Both the position numbers and the translations under genes were made by a program. Source: an uncultured Opitutia bacterium (GTDB taxonomy: Bacteria > Verrucomicrobiota > Verrucomicrobiia > Opitutales > UBA953). From it: a DNA stretch of 52,431 bases. Each line of letters begins with the position of its first letter. The first letter of the stretch is position 1. Location: the NCBI GenBank assembly GCA_903850885.1, contig CAINMU010000065.1, positions 1-52,431 of the forward strand, in the 5' to 3' direction. Positions 1-10,099 of this stretch are shown piece after piece. The notes beneath the pieces are model-generated. The model made no database searches. It worked only from the letters and a program-made list of their open reading frames with translations, and was not told where the DNA came from.

Positions 1-20
1 AGATAAAGCAGTAAAAAACA

Positions 21-58
21 GGCGGCTTGCATAGGGGTATGCAAGCCGCCTCCTTTTT
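21..58. terminator. Strong bidirectional intrinsic terminator
   Basis: A perfect 12-bp stem (21-32 with 39-50) closes a six-base AGGGGT loop. A T-rich run follows on the plus strand (TCCTTTTT) and an A-run precedes it (GTAAAAAACA), which gives a T-tract on the minus strand. It could therefore stop transcription in both directions. It separates the pilus operon on the right from an unseen gene on the left. Confidence 0.8.
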
Positions 59-80
59 AAGGGGTCAAACAGCCGACCTA

Positions 81-113
81 AAACAAAAGCCCGACTCCTC
101 TGAGCCGGGCTTC
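81..113 (-). terminator. Terminator of the pilus motor operon
   Basis: An 11-bp stem with one mismatch (87-97 with 102-112) and a four-base loop is followed on the minus strand by TTTTGTTT. It lies 25 bases beyond the pilC stop codon, where the operon's transcript should end. Confidence 0.75.
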
Positions 114-137
114 TTCATGCGTTAAGACCAAAGCGGA

Positions 138-1382
138 TCAACCGCCGGTCATCTTGGTAATCAGCGCGATCAGCGGTAGGAACATCGCCAAGACGATGGT
201 ACCGACAACGACGGCGAGAAATACGATGAGCACGGGCTCGATGATGGAAGTCAGCGCGGTCACCGCATTATCGACCTCTTCGTCGTAAATATCGGCGACG
301 CGGTTAAGCATCTCGGGCAGCTGACCGGTCTCTTCTCCCACTTGGATCATGGAGGTCACCATCTGAGGGAAGACGCCCGATTGTTCCAGGGGCACGGAAA
401 GCGGCTCACCGTCACGCACACGGTCGTGAACGCGTTCGAGCGACTTGGCGATGACGACGTTATCCAACGTGTCACGCGTAATGGAAATGGACTGCAAGAT
501 GGGAACGCCGGAGGCCATCAGCGTGCCGAACGTACGGGCGAAACGGGAAACCGAAACGATCTGCACAAAGGTTCCGATTTTAGGTAGCCTGAAGATGACT
601 CTGTCGAAAATCTCTTTTCCCTTTTCGGTGGCCAGCCAGGATTTGGCACCAAAGTAGAGAGCGAAGAGCACCACCGGAGTGACGTACCAGAAATCCGTGA
701 GGGCGCGGGAGATCCCGACGACGAATTGCGTCAGAGGCGGCAGATTCATCTTCTGGGCGCTGAGCAACTTCTGGAAAGAGGGCACGACCTTCACCATCAG
801 GATGTAAACGATGATGACCGCCACGGACATGACCACCCCAGGATACACCATCGCGGACTTGACCTTTTTCTGAATGCGCTGGGCCTTTTCGCGGAACTTA
901 GCCAGACGATCGAGGACCTTATCGAGCACCCCACCCGCTTCACCGGCACGCACCATGTTGACGAAAAGCTTATCAAAAACCTTAGGGTGAGCCTGCAAGG
1001 CCTCGGAGAGGTTATTGCCCTGCGAGACACTGGCGGCGATATCAGCCAAGACGGCTTTGAAGACCGGGTTGCGCTCTTGCTTATGAATCAACTCCAAGGC
1101 CCGGAGCAGAGGAAGCCCTGCCGTTATCAGCGTGGCCAACTGCCGGGTCATGACGGTTACGTCATCCTGCGTGACCTTGGCTCCGAAGCCGAAACTCTTC
1201 TTGGCCGGAGCGGACGGGGCACCGGCGGCCGGCTTGGCGGCCCCGCTATCGCCGACCAGAGTGGTGACCATCAGCCCCTTCGCCATAAGCTTCTGGCGGG
1301 CTTGACCGTCATTGGCGGCTTCGATTTTACCGGTGGTCTGGGCGCCATTACGATCGATGGCGGTATACTTGTATTCGGGCAT
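138..1382 (-). CDS. pilC: Type IV pilus inner-membrane platform protein PilC/GspF
   Basis: This 414-residue protein is the usual length for PilC/GspF, the inner-membrane platform on which the assembly and retraction ATPases act. It has a short N-terminal domain (about 1-45), an Ala/Pro/Lys linker (about 46-66) and two copies of the T2SSF helical domain. Membrane segments are visible near residues 178-199, 231-248 and 385-408. A T2SSF-type QLATLITAGLPLLRALE stretch lies near 81-97. It is the last gene of a minus-strand operon, 24 bases after the ATPase gene, and a clear terminator follows. The ATG is supported by the conserved N-terminal YKYTAIDRNG. GspF of a type II secretion system is homologous, but the adjacent PilT argues for pili. 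Confidence 0.92.
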   Translation of the reverse strand: MPEYKYTAIDRNGAQTTGKIEAANDGQARQKLMAKGLMVTTLVGDSGAAKPAAGAPSAPAKKSFGFGAKVTQDDVTVMTRQLATLITAGLPLLRALELIHKQERNPVFKAVLADIAASVSQGNNLSEALQAHPKVFDKLFVNMVRAGEAGGVLDKVLDRLAKFREKAQRIQKKVKSAMVYPGVVMSVAVIIVYILMVKVVPSFQKLLSAQKMNLPPLTQFVVGISRALTDFWYVTPVVLFALYFGAKSWLATEKGKEIFDRVIFRLPKIGTFVQIVSVSRFARTFGTLMASGVPILQSISITRDTLDNVVIAKSLERVHDRVRDGEPLSVPLEQSGVFPQMVTSMIQVGEETGQLPEMLNRVADIYDEEVDNAVTALTSIIEPVLIVFLAVVVGTIVLAMFLPLIALITKMTGG

Positions 1383-1406
1383 GAGCGTGAGGGGGAGGAG
1401 AATGGG

Positions 1407-3092
1407 TTAGGTGTATTTCAAGACTTCCTCGATGGAGGTAAGCCCGTCAAAGATGCAACGAAGGCCGTCCTCCCGGAGAGGACGCATGCCGGTTTCAATG
1501 GCTTTTTGTTTTAGAACCAACGTCGGCGCCTTCTGGGTGATCAGGGTGCGCAGATTATCATTGATGGTCATCAACTCGAAAAGGCCTTGGCGACCGCGGT
1601 AGCCGGCACGGTTGCAGTCTGGGCAACCCTTGCCGAAGTAGAACTGCTTATTCGTGATCTCAATGGCGTCGACGTCGAGCATGTTGATCACTTCCTTGTC
1701 TGGCTCATAAGCAGTCTTACAGGTCTTACAAATGCGGCGTAAGAGCCGTTGCGCCAAGATACCCTCCAGCGAGGCAGAGATAAGGAAGGGCTCCAGCCCC
1801 ATGTCGATGAGACGCGTGACGGCGCCCGGCGCGTCGTTGGTGTGGAGGGTGGAAAGAACCACGTGACCGGTCAGCGAAGCCTGCACGGCAATCTGGGCGG
1901 TTTCTAAGTCGCGAATTTCTCCCACCATGATCGTATCTGGGTCCTGACGGAGAAAGGAGCGCAGGGCGGCAGCGAAAGTCAGGCCGACCTGATGGTTGAT
2001 GGGGACCTGCATAATACCCTCCACTTCATATTCGACCGGATCTTCGGCGGTCAGAATCTTGACATCTTCCGTATTCACCTCGCGGAGTGCCGAATAAAGC
2101 GTGGTCGTCTTCCCGGAGCCAGTCGGGCCGGTAACGATAAAAATCCCGTTGGGTCGGCTCACCATGGCGCGGATACCCTCTTTGATGTCATCCTGCATCG
2201 AAAGCGCGTCGAGGCTCAGGTTGACGACGGTCTTATCGAGAATACGTAGCACCACGGATTCGCCGAACTGGGTCGGAAGCGTTGAGACGCGCAAGTCAAT
2301 TGCTCTTCCGCCAATGATCGTCTTGATACGTCCATCTTGGGGGACACGACGTTCTGCAATGTTAAGCGAAGACAAGACCTTGACGCGAGCGGTCACCGCC
2401 GAGGCCAGATTCTTTGGCGGTGGAGCCATTTCGTAGAGCGAACCATCGATGCGATAACGGATCCGGAACTGATCTTCGAAGGGCTCGAAGTGGATGTCCG
2501 AAGCTTTGGCCTTTACGGCCTCCTGCAAGACGAGGTCGACGAAGCGAATGATTGGCGCCTTGCTGGCTTGGCTTGCGGCGTCCTCTTCAGCAATCGGACC
2601 CGCCCCTTCGACTTGCTCGAATTCACCCAACAAGTCTTCCATCGAGGAAGCCGCCGGCTCCCCGTAAACCCGGATTACTCCCGCCTCGACCTGCTCGGGA
2701 TCGGCCACGGCGAACTCGATGTCGCGCTGCAAAATAAAAGTGAGCTCATTGACTGCCGCCGAATTAAAAGGGTCTTTCGCCAGCAGGGTCAGTTTGCCCG
2801 CTTCGTCCGCGACCGGTAAGACGACGTACTTATGAGCCTGGGCTGGCTTCAGCAGCTTCATCAACTCTTCACTGACCTCCAGAGGCACCGACGAATAATA
2901 CTGGACGTTCAAGTGGTCGGCCACCGATTGCAGCAGCGACGGGCGATCGACCAAACCCGCATCAATCAGACTATCCGCATAGGCTTTTCCCGTGGTGGAG
3001 TGGGACTCCCAGATTTCATCGCTCTGCGAGGCGTCGACGAGACCAGCCTCGAGGGCGAGATCGCGAATTAAGTCACTGTGATCGTCAAACAT
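1407..3092 (-). CDS. Second GspE/PilB-family assembly ATPase
   Basis: This 561-residue AAA-type secretion ATPase has an N-terminal GspE_N/MshEN-like region (about 1-150), an N2 domain opening with ASDIHFEP, a Walker A GPTGSGKT near 321-328, Asp and His boxes, and a C-terminal tetracysteine zinc site (CKTC then CPDC). It is the second ATPase of this architecture in the operon. The other is encoded at 4192-5910, with pilT between them. The two are clearly homologous but diverged, so this is an old duplication. It could power a second pilus or pseudopilus, or form a mixed hexamer with PilB. The sequence does not decide which. The ATG gives a full-length family N terminus. Confidence 0.9.
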   Translation of the reverse strand: MFDDHSDLIRDLALEAGLVDASQSDEIWESHSTTGKAYADSLIDAGLVDRPSLLQSVADHLNVQYYSSVPLEVSEELMKLLKPAQAHKYVVLPVADEAGKLTLLAKDPFNSAAVNELTFILQRDIEFAVADPEQVEAGVIRVYGEPAASSMEDLLGEFEQVEGAGPIAEEDAASQASKAPIIRFVDLVLQEAVKAKASDIHFEPFEDQFRIRYRIDGSLYEMAPPPKNLASAVTARVKVLSSLNIAERRVPQDGRIKTIIGGRAIDLRVSTLPTQFGESVVLRILDKTVVNLSLDALSMQDDIKEGIRAMVSRPNGIFIVTGPTGSGKTTTLYSALREVNTEDVKILTAEDPVEYEVEGIMQVPINHQVGLTFAAALRSFLRQDPDTIMVGEIRDLETAQIAVQASLTGHVVLSTLHTNDAPGAVTRLIDMGLEPFLISASLEGILAQRLLRRICKTCKTAYEPDKEVINMLDVDAIEITNKQFYFGKGCPDCNRAGYRGRQGLFELMTINDNLRTLITQKAPTLVLKQKAIETGMRPLREDGLRCIFDGLTSIEEVLKYT

Positions 3093-3112
3093 GGAAATAA
3101 AGGGAAAGAGGG

Positions 3113-4195
3113 TTAGGCGACGCGGTGGACGGCCTTCATGCGCTCACGCATGGCCTCGGGATTATTACAATATACCAGGACTTCTTCTTCGGAGACGATG
3201 CCTTGCGAAAAAAGGGCGAGCATATCCCCGTCGAGTGCGCGCATGCCGCGGGCGCTACCGGTCTCGATGTCGCTCAAAAGTTGGAAGGTTTTATTATCAC
3301 GTATTTTCGAGGCTATCGCATCCGTGCGGAGCATGATTTCGAACGCCGCGACGCGTTTCCCATCCTTCGAATGCAGAAGACACTGCGAGATGACGGCCGA
3401 GAGCGAAGAGGCCAACTGGGCCCGGATCTGCTCGCGCGCATTCGCCGGAAAGGCGTCGATAATCCGATCGATTGTCCGGGTCGCGCCCGAGGTATGCAAA
3501 GTCGCCAAAACCAGGTGTCCGGTCTCAGCGGCGGTAATCGCGGCTTCGATGGTTTCCAGGTCGCGCATTTCTCCGATCAGGATTACGTCCGGATCCTGGC
3601 GCAAGGCTGCCCGCACGCCCTCGGCAAAGGAGGGAAGATCGACGCCGACCTCACGCTGCGTGACCATGCATTTCTTATGCTCATGCGTGTGCTCGATCGG
3701 ATCTTCGATGGTGATGATGTGCCCTTGTTGGTTCTCGTTAATCCAATTAATCAGCGCAGCCAGCGTAGTCGATTTGCCGGAGCCCGTCGGTCCCGTCACC
3801 AGAATGAGTCCGCGGGCGCGGTTAAGCACGTCTTTGATGACGGGCGGCAAGCGCAATTGCTCGAGGGTGAATACCTCGGCAGGTAGCAGGCGTAGCACCA
3901 TCCCGTAGCCACCATGGCTGCGGAAGGCGTTGACGCGGATGCGCGAGGGGGCCTTCAGGGTGAGGGAAAAATCGCACCCTCCTTCGCGCTCCAAAACGGA
4001 AAGCTGCGCAGCCGGAACGACGGACAATACCAACTCCTTGGTGTCGGCCACCGTGAGCGCCGGACCATCGATGGAAATCACGTCGCCATTGACCCGCAAG
4101 GATGGCGAACGGCCCACATGAATGTGCAAGTCCGATGCACCATTTTCAATCATGGCATCGAGTAATTCGTTCAGTTGATAAGACATCGAGATCAT
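3113..4195 (-). CDS. pilT: Pilus retraction ATPase PilT
   Basis: PilT is the hexameric ATPase that depolymerises type IV pili and drives twitching and DNA uptake. The 360 residues fit the family. Seen are the N-terminal ASDLHIHVG motif, Walker [10 protein letters not shown] near 133-141, an Asp box with ITIEDPIEH, a Walker B-type [10 protein letters not shown], and TLHTSGA. The AIRNLIRE signature appears in degenerate form as [10 protein letters not shown]. Its start overlaps the upstream pilB stop by four bases (ATGA), which implies translational coupling. A second in-frame ATG lies three codons downstream. PilU is the main alternative, but the length and single copy favour PilT. Confidence 0.93.
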   Translation of the reverse strand: MISMSYQLNELLDAMIENGASDLHIHVGRSPSLRVNGDVISIDGPALTVADTKELVLSVVPAAQLSVLEREGGCDFSLTLKAPSRIRVNAFRSHGGYGMVLRLLPAEVFTLEQLRLPPVIKDVLNRARGLILVTGPTGSGKSTTLAALINWINENQQGHIITIEDPIEHTHEHKKCMVTQREVGVDLPSFAEGVRAALRQDPDVILIGEMRDLETIEAAITAAETGHLVLATLHTSGATRTIDRIIDAFPANAREQIRAQLASSLSAVISQCLLHSKDGKRVAAFEIMLRTDAIASKIRDNKTFQLLSDIETGSARGMRALDGDMLALFSQGIVSEEEVLVYCNNPEAMRERMKAVHRVA

Positions 4196-5910
4196 GCGAT
4201 ATCGTCGGAAACAGTGGAACCGAGGACTTCCTCGATGGTCGTCATGCCAGAAGCCACCTTGCGTTGGCCGTCTTCGCGCATGGTGCGCATGCCGGCTTCT
4301 CGCGCCTTGCGTCGGAGATCGACCAAGTTAGCCCCCGAATAAATCATTTCTTGGACCTCTTCGGTGATGACAAAAAGCTCGAAGACCCCGCGGCGACCCT
4401 TGTACCCGCGGTTACCGCACTTCTGACAGCCCGCACCCTTCATCGGCGTGGCGCCCGCAATATCCTGCACGGACATGCCGATCGAGTAAAGTTCCTTGGC
4501 CGAGGGCGTGTAGGGCTGCGCGCAAGATTGACAGACACGACGCACGAGCCGCTGCGCCAAAGCTCCCCGTAAAGCGGCGGAAACCAGGAAGGGCTTGACG
4601 CCGATATCCACGAGGCGCGTCACCGCGCTGACCGAGTCGTTGGTGTGCAACGTGGAGAAGACCATGTGGCCCGTCAGCGCCGCGTTGATGGCGATTTCGG
4701 CGGTCTCTAAGTCGCGGATTTCCCCGATCATGACGATATTGGGTGCCTGACGAAGCATCGCGCGTAGCGCGGCCGCGAAGGTCATGCCCACGTCACGCTT
4801 GACCTGGACTTGGTTGATACCGGCCATCTGATATTCGACCGGATCTTCGACCGTAATGATTTTTCGGTCCGGCTTGTTGATATAGTTAAGCGCGGAGTAG
4901 AGTGTCGTGGATTTTCCTGACCCCGTCGGACCAGTGACAAGAAAGACGCCGTCAGACCCCGAAATCAGGCCCTGGAATTTAGCTTGGTCGTCGGCGAAGA
5001 AACCTAATTCTGGCAGGCCGAGCTTGAGGCCCTCTTTGTCCAGAATACGCATGACGATGGACTCGCCGTAAACGGTGGGCAAGACGGAGACACGTAAGTC
5101 GATATCACGACCGCCGGTCCGAGCCTGAATACGGCCGTCTTGCGGGATACGTTTTTCGGCGAGCGAAACTTCGGCCATCAGCTTCAGGCGGGAAATAATC
5201 GAAGCCTGGAGGCGCTTAGGCGGACCTTTCATTTCTTGCAGCACGCCATCAACGCGGAAACGCACGCGGAAACGCTTCTCCAAGGGCTCTAAGTGAATGT
5301 CTGAGGCCTTTCGGCGAATCGCGTCAACGATGAGCGAATTCACGTAACGGATGATGGGTGCATCGTCTTCCTTAACGTCGCCACCCTGAGGCAACTCCAC
5401 CGAGACTCCGCCTTCTTCAGCCTTTCCAAAGACATCGTCGTAAGAAACGCTGACCTGTCCGCCGCTATAGCAACGATGAATGGCTGCCTTTAAATCATCA
5501 GGCGTGGCCAACTTGGGATTAAGCGCCAATTTCAAGACGCGCGAAAGGGAATCGAGAGTCTCGGTATCCAGTGGATCAGAAATCGCGACCAGCAGCTCCA
5601 CTCCATCCATCTGGAGGGGTAAAATATTATGACGTTCAGCCTGTTCGCGGCCAATCAGTTTAAGCAACTCCTCGGCAGGGGTCACCTGCTCGAGGTTGAC
5701 GACCTCCATATCAAACTCTTGCCCAAGGGCCGCGGTGATCGCCGGCCAGGCCACCTTCCCGCCCTCGACTACCTTAGCCAACAAGAGGCTGTCAGGGTTC
5801 TGGCCCTCTTTAACATCAGTCAGCGCGGCGCGGGCCACGGCAATATCGGCAGGAGACACGAGTCCCTTGTCCTGAATGAATTGGATGACGAAATCGTCGG
5901 CGGTCGTCAC
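4192..5910 (-). CDS. pilB: Pilus extension ATPase PilB
   Basis: This 572-residue PilB/GspE ATPase powers type IV pilin polymerisation at the inner membrane. Domains are an N-terminal MshEN-type region (about 1-160), ASDIHLEP opening the N2 domain, Walker [35 protein letters not shown], and a CQSC/CQKC zinc site near the C terminus. It heads the minus-strand operon pilB-pilT-ATPase-pilC. The start codon is GTG with no clear ribosome-binding site. No downstream ATG keeps the N-terminal domain intact, so GTG is preferred. The 131 bases upstream, up to the coaE stop, should hold the operon promoter. No convincing pair of boxes was found there. Confidence 0.9.
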   Translation of the reverse strand: MTTADDFVIQFIQDKGLVSPADIAVARAALTDVKEGQNPDSLLLAKVVEGGKVAWPAITAALGQEFDMEVVNLEQVTPAEELLKLIGREQAERHNILPLQMDGVELLVAISDPLDTETLDSLSRVLKLALNPKLATPDDLKAAIHRCYSGGQVSVSYDDVFGKAEEGGVSVELPQGGDVKEDDAPIIRYVNSLIVDAIRRKASDIHLEPLEKRFRVRFRVDGVLQEMKGPPKRLQASIISRLKLMAEVSLAEKRIPQDGRIQARTGGRDIDLRVSVLPTVYGESIVMRILDKEGLKLGLPELGFFADDQAKFQGLISGSDGVFLVTGPTGSGKSTTLYSALNYINKPDRKIITVEDPVEYQMAGINQVQVKRDVGMTFAAALRAMLRQAPNIVMIGEIRDLETAEIAINAALTGHMVFSTLHTNDSVSAVTRLVDIGVKPFLVSAALRGALAQRLVRRVCQSCAQPYTPSAKELYSIGMSVQDIAGATPMKGAGCQKCGNRGYKGRRGVFELFVITEEVQEMIYSGANLVDLRRKAREAGMRTMREDGQRKVASGMTTIEEVLGSTVSDDIA

Positions 5911-6041
5911 AGGTGGAGAATTCCGGAGCAGAAGCGGGGTTGAGCGCAGCGTTCCCCGGAGAGGGGGACGGCTGGGAAAAATTAAGGTAAATCAGCGAAC
6001 CCCAGCCGCAATCGCAAATTAACCAAAATTTGACGGGCAGA

Positions 6042-6614
6042 TTATCGAGTTTTCCATTGCAACAATTTCGCAACTTCGGCTTTTAAAAATTCGAGGCTCC
6101 CATCATTCCAGAGTACGAAGTCAGCCTTCTTAACCTTCTCTGCAAGAGGCATTTGCGAAGAAATCCTTTGCTTTGCTTCGGGTAGATTCATCCCCCTGCC
6201 AGCTAAACGTTGAAGCCGAATATCCTCAGAGCACGCGACACAAACTACGACAGCAAAGTCGGCCGCTAAATTCTTTTCAAAAAGAAGGGGGATTTCGACC
6301 ACGTAAGAACGCGACGGATCGGCGGTCGCAAGTTTCCTCAGCCGGGCGACTTCGGGATGCGTTACAGACTCTAAAAACGCCAACTCAGCCGGATCGCTAA
6401 AAACCTTACTCCCGATCCAACTGCGGCTAGGTTGCCCATCTGGACCTAAACAATCCGAACCCCACCTGGCTACCAACTCACTGCGGCAAGCGGCTGACAT
6501 CAAAACCTGCCGCGCGATGACATCCGCATCCACATGGACATAGCCTTGTTCGGCGAACAAAGCAGCCGCGGCGGTTTTTCCGCAACCGATACCACCCGTA
6601 AGACCGATGACCAT
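6042..6614 (-). CDS. coaE: Dephospho-CoA kinase
   Basis: CoaE phosphorylates the ribose 3'-hydroxyl of dephospho-CoA, the last step of coenzyme A synthesis, in the cytoplasm. The protein opens with MVIGLTGGIGCGKT, placing the P-loop at residues 7-14. It continues with a nucleotide-binding VHVDADVIAR and an EIPLLFE segment typical of the family. The frame is open 38 codons further upstream, but that extension is unlike CoaE and runs into the end of ftsH. The ATG at 6614 gives 190 residues, a normal length. It lies 37 bases downstream of ftsH in the same direction. Confidence 0.93.
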   Translation of the reverse strand: MVIGLTGGIGCGKTAAAALFAEQGYVHVDADVIARQVLMSAACRSELVARWGSDCLGPDGQPSRSWIGSKVFSDPAELAFLESVTHPEVARLRKLATADPSRSYVVEIPLLFEKNLAADFAVVVCVACSEDIRLQRLAGRGMNLPEAKQRISSQMPLAEKVKKADFVLWNDGSLEFLKAEVAKLLQWKTR

Positions 6615-6651
6615 AACCCGATTAAACCCCCGGGCCGAGCGGGGGCAAACC

Positions 6652-8640
6652 TCAAGCAGGACTGGGCGCAGATTGTGTCCCAGCCTCTGGGATTGGACCG
6701 CTCGCTGGGGCCTCCCGGGGTGGTGCAATGACGGGATTGCCGACGATCGGAGTCTGGATCGACCCGGTCTTGATGATTTCCATCACATGGATGCCATCAA
6801 GGGTCTCATGCTCAAGCAGGGCTTCGGCAATCTTGCGATGGGCCTCGGAATTTTCGCTCAAGACTTTTTCGGCGCGCGCAAATTGTTCGTTCACGATGAG
6901 GGCAACGGCTTGGTCGATGCGGCGTGCCGTGTCATCACTGTAAGCCTGCGTCTGCGTCCGTGACATCTCACGCCCGAGGAATGTGTGTTCAGAATTTTCG
7001 CCAAAAGCAATCGGGCCGAGCTCGCTCATCCCCCAATCACAAACCATTTGCCGGGCCAAGCGAGTGGCTTGTTTGATGTCCGAAGAGGCGCCATTCGAGA
7101 CGTCGCCAGTAACCACGCGCTCACCGATACGCCCTGCCATCGCAGAACAAATATAGTTTAGCAGACGATGCTTCGAGTAGCCCAGGATGTCTTTGGTGGG
7201 CACATACATGGCCATCCCTAAGGCACGACCCCGAGGAATAATCGTCACTTTATGCAGCGGCAACGTGCCATCATCGATGACGGCCTGGACGACGGCATGC
7301 CCGGCTTCGTGGTAAGCGGTGCTCCGACGATCTTCTTCGTCCATGACCTTCTTTCGTTCGCGACCGAAGGCGATTTTATCCCGAGCCTCTTCCATGTCGG
7401 ACATCTCGACCTTGTCCCGATTACGACGGCCGGCATGCAGCGCCCCTTCATTTAAAAGGTTAGCCAAATCCGCGCCCGACATCCCGGTCGTAATGCGTGC
7501 GACCCGAGCGAGATCGACCGACGGCGCTAACTGAAAACGCTTGGCGTGCACCGCGAGAACGGCTTCACGTCCGCGCAAGTCTGGAAGATCAACGAAGACC
7601 TGCCGGTCGAAGCGGCCCGGACGCAGCAGGGCTGCATCCAATACGTCCGAACGATTCGTCGCTCCGATCACGATAACCCCGGCTTGGCCGTCAAATCCAT
7701 CCATCTCGACGAGCAAAGAATTGAGGGTCTGTTCGCGTTCATCATTTCCGCCGCCGACGCCGGTGCCGCGCTGACGACCGACGGCATCGATTTCGTCGAT
7801 GAAGATGATACAAGGCGCGAGCTTGCGGGCCTGTTCGAAAGTATCTCGCACGCGGGCGGCGCCCACGCCGACGAACATTTCGACGAAATCTGAACCGCTG
7901 ATGCTGAGGAAAGGTACGCCCGCTTCGCCGGCGACCGCCCTGGCCAACAGCGTTTTACCGGTGCCGGGCGGGCCGACCATCAGAATCCCCTTGGGAATGG
8001 TGGCGCCGATTTTCGTGAAGCGTTTGGGATCGCGAAGAAAATCTACGATCTCCTTCACTTCTTCCTTCGCCTCATCGCAACCCGCGACATCCTTAAAAGT
8101 CGTCGTTTCTTTTTCGGTAGAGTTTAGACGAGCACGTGTCTTGGCGAACTGCATCGCCCCACGGTTCGCGTTCTTAAGAAAGCGATACATCATGAATAGC
8201 ACGACACCGGAAACCAGCAACGTCGGCAGGACGTTATACAGGAACATCGTCCAGCCGGTTTGCGCCGGAACTTCTTTGAATGCGTCCTTACCTACAGCTG
8301 CGCGCAGGTCTTCGAAGTTCTTTTCCGTCAGGCGGCCGGATGCGATGAATTTGGACTTATCATTGGCATCCGCCCCCTTCACCTCGAGCTCGCCGGCGAC
8401 CTGATACCAACTATCCGTTCCGCCCGTTGGGTCGGGCTTAACCGTCAAGGTCTTGATTTTCTTCTCTTGGGCTAAAGATAAGACCTGCGAAACGCCCAAT
8501 TGCTGGACGGAGCTGGTCGCGGGGCTGGAGAATTGGAGCAAGGCCACGACCGCCGCCATGATCAGCAGCCAGACAAGCACTGGCTTACCGTTCATACGTG
8601 GTCCGTTTTTGTTATCATCCGACTGGTCGTTTTGACTCAT
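6652..8640 (-). CDS. ftsH: ATP-dependent zinc metalloprotease FtsH
   Basis: FtsH is the membrane-anchored AAA+ protease that degrades misfolded membrane proteins and regulators such as LpxC. The 662 residues show two N-terminal membrane segments (about 20-37 and 125-147) around a periplasmic domain, a Walker A GPPGTGKT near 222-229, Walker [12 protein letters not shown], the second region of homology ([19 protein letters not shown]), and the zinc site HEAGH at 444-448. The C-terminal tail is rich in Pro and Ala and is probably flexible. tilS lies upstream and coaE downstream on the same strand, so the three may be co-transcribed. The tilS-ftsH order is common in bacteria. Confidence 0.97.
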   Translation of the reverse strand: MSQNDQSDDNKNGPRMNGKPVLVWLLIMAAVVALLQFSSPATSSVQQLGVSQVLSLAQEKKIKTLTVKPDPTGGTDSWYQVAGELEVKGADANDKSKFIASGRLTEKNFEDLRAAVGKDAFKEVPAQTGWTMFLYNVLPTLLVSGVVLFMMYRFLKNANRGAMQFAKTRARLNSTEKETTTFKDVAGCDEAKEEVKEIVDFLRDPKRFTKIGATIPKGILMVGPPGTGKTLLARAVAGEAGVPFLSISGSDFVEMFVGVGAARVRDTFEQARKLAPCIIFIDEIDAVGRQRGTGVGGGNDEREQTLNSLLVEMDGFDGQAGVIVIGATNRSDVLDAALLRPGRFDRQVFVDLPDLRGREAVLAVHAKRFQLAPSVDLARVARITTGMSGADLANLLNEGALHAGRRNRDKVEMSDMEEARDKIAFGRERKKVMDEEDRRSTAYHEAGHAVVQAVIDDGTLPLHKVTIIPRGRALGMAMYVPTKDILGYSKHRLLNYICSAMAGRIGERVVTGDVSNGASSDIKQATRLARQMVCDWGMSELGPIAFGENSEHTFLGREMSRTQTQAYSDDTARRIDQAVALIVNEQFARAEKVLSENSEAHRKIAEALLEHETLDGIHVMEIIKTGSIQTPIVGNPVIAPPREAPASGPIPEAGTQSAPSPA

Positions 8641-8660
8641 TGGCAGAGGATTTAAATTAC

Positions 8661-10052
8661 TCAGGGACTAAGCCAAGTCAATCGGAGAGCCCCTTTAACT
8701 GGCCCCATCAAACGGGCGGACTCCGCCGGTGGCAGGCCTGGCACCCAAACGATCGCACCCTGGGCGAGCACGACGGGCAAGGCCGCCCTCAGTTCCACAG
8801 GGATTTTGCGGTTGATAAGCAAGTCTGACACCTTCGCCGAACCCGGTGCACCCAGCGGCTGATAACGATCCCCCTCCGATTTTCCCCGCCAAAACAAATC
8901 CTCCAGAGGGACGTTAAGATACGCCACCCGGTCGGGCGAAATATTGCCGCAGGATAATTTTGCCCAGAGTTCATCATCAACGTTGACGCGTTCAGCCAAA
9001 AGCCCGCATTCCTCGTCCGTCACGCCTTCGATTAACGGGCGCTCCGAAGCATCCAAGGCCTGCGCGGAAAGTGGCATCATCATCAATTGCTGGGCTTGCA
9101 CGCGCACAACTCTGCCGCGTACGGCAGATTGGGCGGCGACGTCCGAATGAATGGCCGAGACCAGCGGAGCCAACGATGCCAAACTTGGTTCGGTGATTCC
9201 GTGGCAATAAAGAAATTGAGTTAATGCTTCGCGAATCAGTGCCTTCGGCCTGCCCCTCAATCCTGCCACAGGCATCGTTCCTTCGGCCCCAACCACGCAA
9301 CCGAGCTCACCGGCCCAGGTCGCCAAAGCAGCCTGGGATTCGCCCAGAATACGGGCAGAGCGGGCGAATCCTTGCTGATAATCGCGGCTAAGCGCAGCAT
9401 CGCCGCCAGCCTTCAGCCAGATTCGAACCCGATTACGGGTGGCGACCGGCAAGACGTTCGTGGCATCCTCCCGCCAAGGAAGCCCGGCGTCCAACAATGA
9501 ACTTAAGATTTTTTCCTTGGTAACACCGGCAGCAATGAGCGGGCGCCAGCGATGATGACCGTCCTTGAATGATTGCCATACGCGCGGTGCCGAAAGACCT
9601 GATAAGCCTGCGCCTCGAGCCAAACGCAGAAGCAAAGTTTCGACGACATCGTCAAGGTGATGGGCCGTACACAGCAAATCGAAACCCAGCAGTTTACGTT
9701 GCGTGGTGAAAAAGGCGTTCCGCGCCTCGCGCAATTCAAGTTCTGAAGCCGGACCGGAGAACTCACGCTGGTCGCTTTTACAAGACACCCCAAGCAGCCC
9801 ACAGGTGTCTTGGACGAACCGGGCATCTTCGACGGAGGCTTCCCCTCTCACCCGATGATTAAAATGCAATACCACCAAGCGAGAGCGGAGGGACTCATCT
9901 GCCCACAGGGCACACAGGAGATAAATGGAGTCCGCTCCCCCAGAAACAGCGACCGCGATGGGGCCACGAACATCTGAGGTCAATGCGGGCAGACGCGGAA
10001 GCTTCTTAGCAGCTGCGCGTAAAATCTCGGAGGGTGGCAGAATCACTGGCAC
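8661..10052 (-). CDS. tilS: tRNA(Ile)-lysidine synthase
   Basis: TilS adds lysine to C34 of the AUA-reading tRNA-Ile2, changing both its amino acid and its codon. The PP-loop SGGADS sits at residues 37-42, followed by the LHFNHRVRGEAS region and a CTAHHLDDVVET segment typical of TilS. At 463 residues it includes the middle and C-terminal domains seen in long forms such as the E. coli enzyme. The start codon is GTG. No in-frame ATG precedes the catalytic loop, so GTG is the only sensible start. ftsH begins 20 bases downstream, which suggests one transcript. Confidence 0.92.
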   Translation of the reverse strand: MPVILPPSEILRAAAKKLPRLPALTSDVRGPIAVAVSGGADSIYLLCALWADESLRSRLVVLHFNHRVRGEASVEDARFVQDTCGLLGVSCKSDQREFSGPASELELREARNAFFTTQRKLLGFDLLCTAHHLDDVVETLLLRLARGAGLSGLSAPRVWQSFKDGHHRWRPLIAAGVTKEKILSSLLDAGLPWREDATNVLPVATRNRVRIWLKAGGDAALSRDYQQGFARSARILGESQAALATWAGELGCVVGAEGTMPVAGLRGRPKALIREALTQFLYCHGITEPSLASLAPLVSAIHSDVAAQSAVRGRVVRVQAQQLMMMPLSAQALDASERPLIEGVTDEECGLLAERVNVDDELWAKLSCGNISPDRVAYLNVPLEDLFWRGKSEGDRYQPLGAPGSAKVSDLLINRKIPVELRAALPVVLAQGAIVWVPGLPPAESARLMGPVKGALRLTWLSP

Positions 10053-10099
10053 GAATTTAAACTAACGACAGCCGAGGGACTGCCAACACTAAGCGACGC

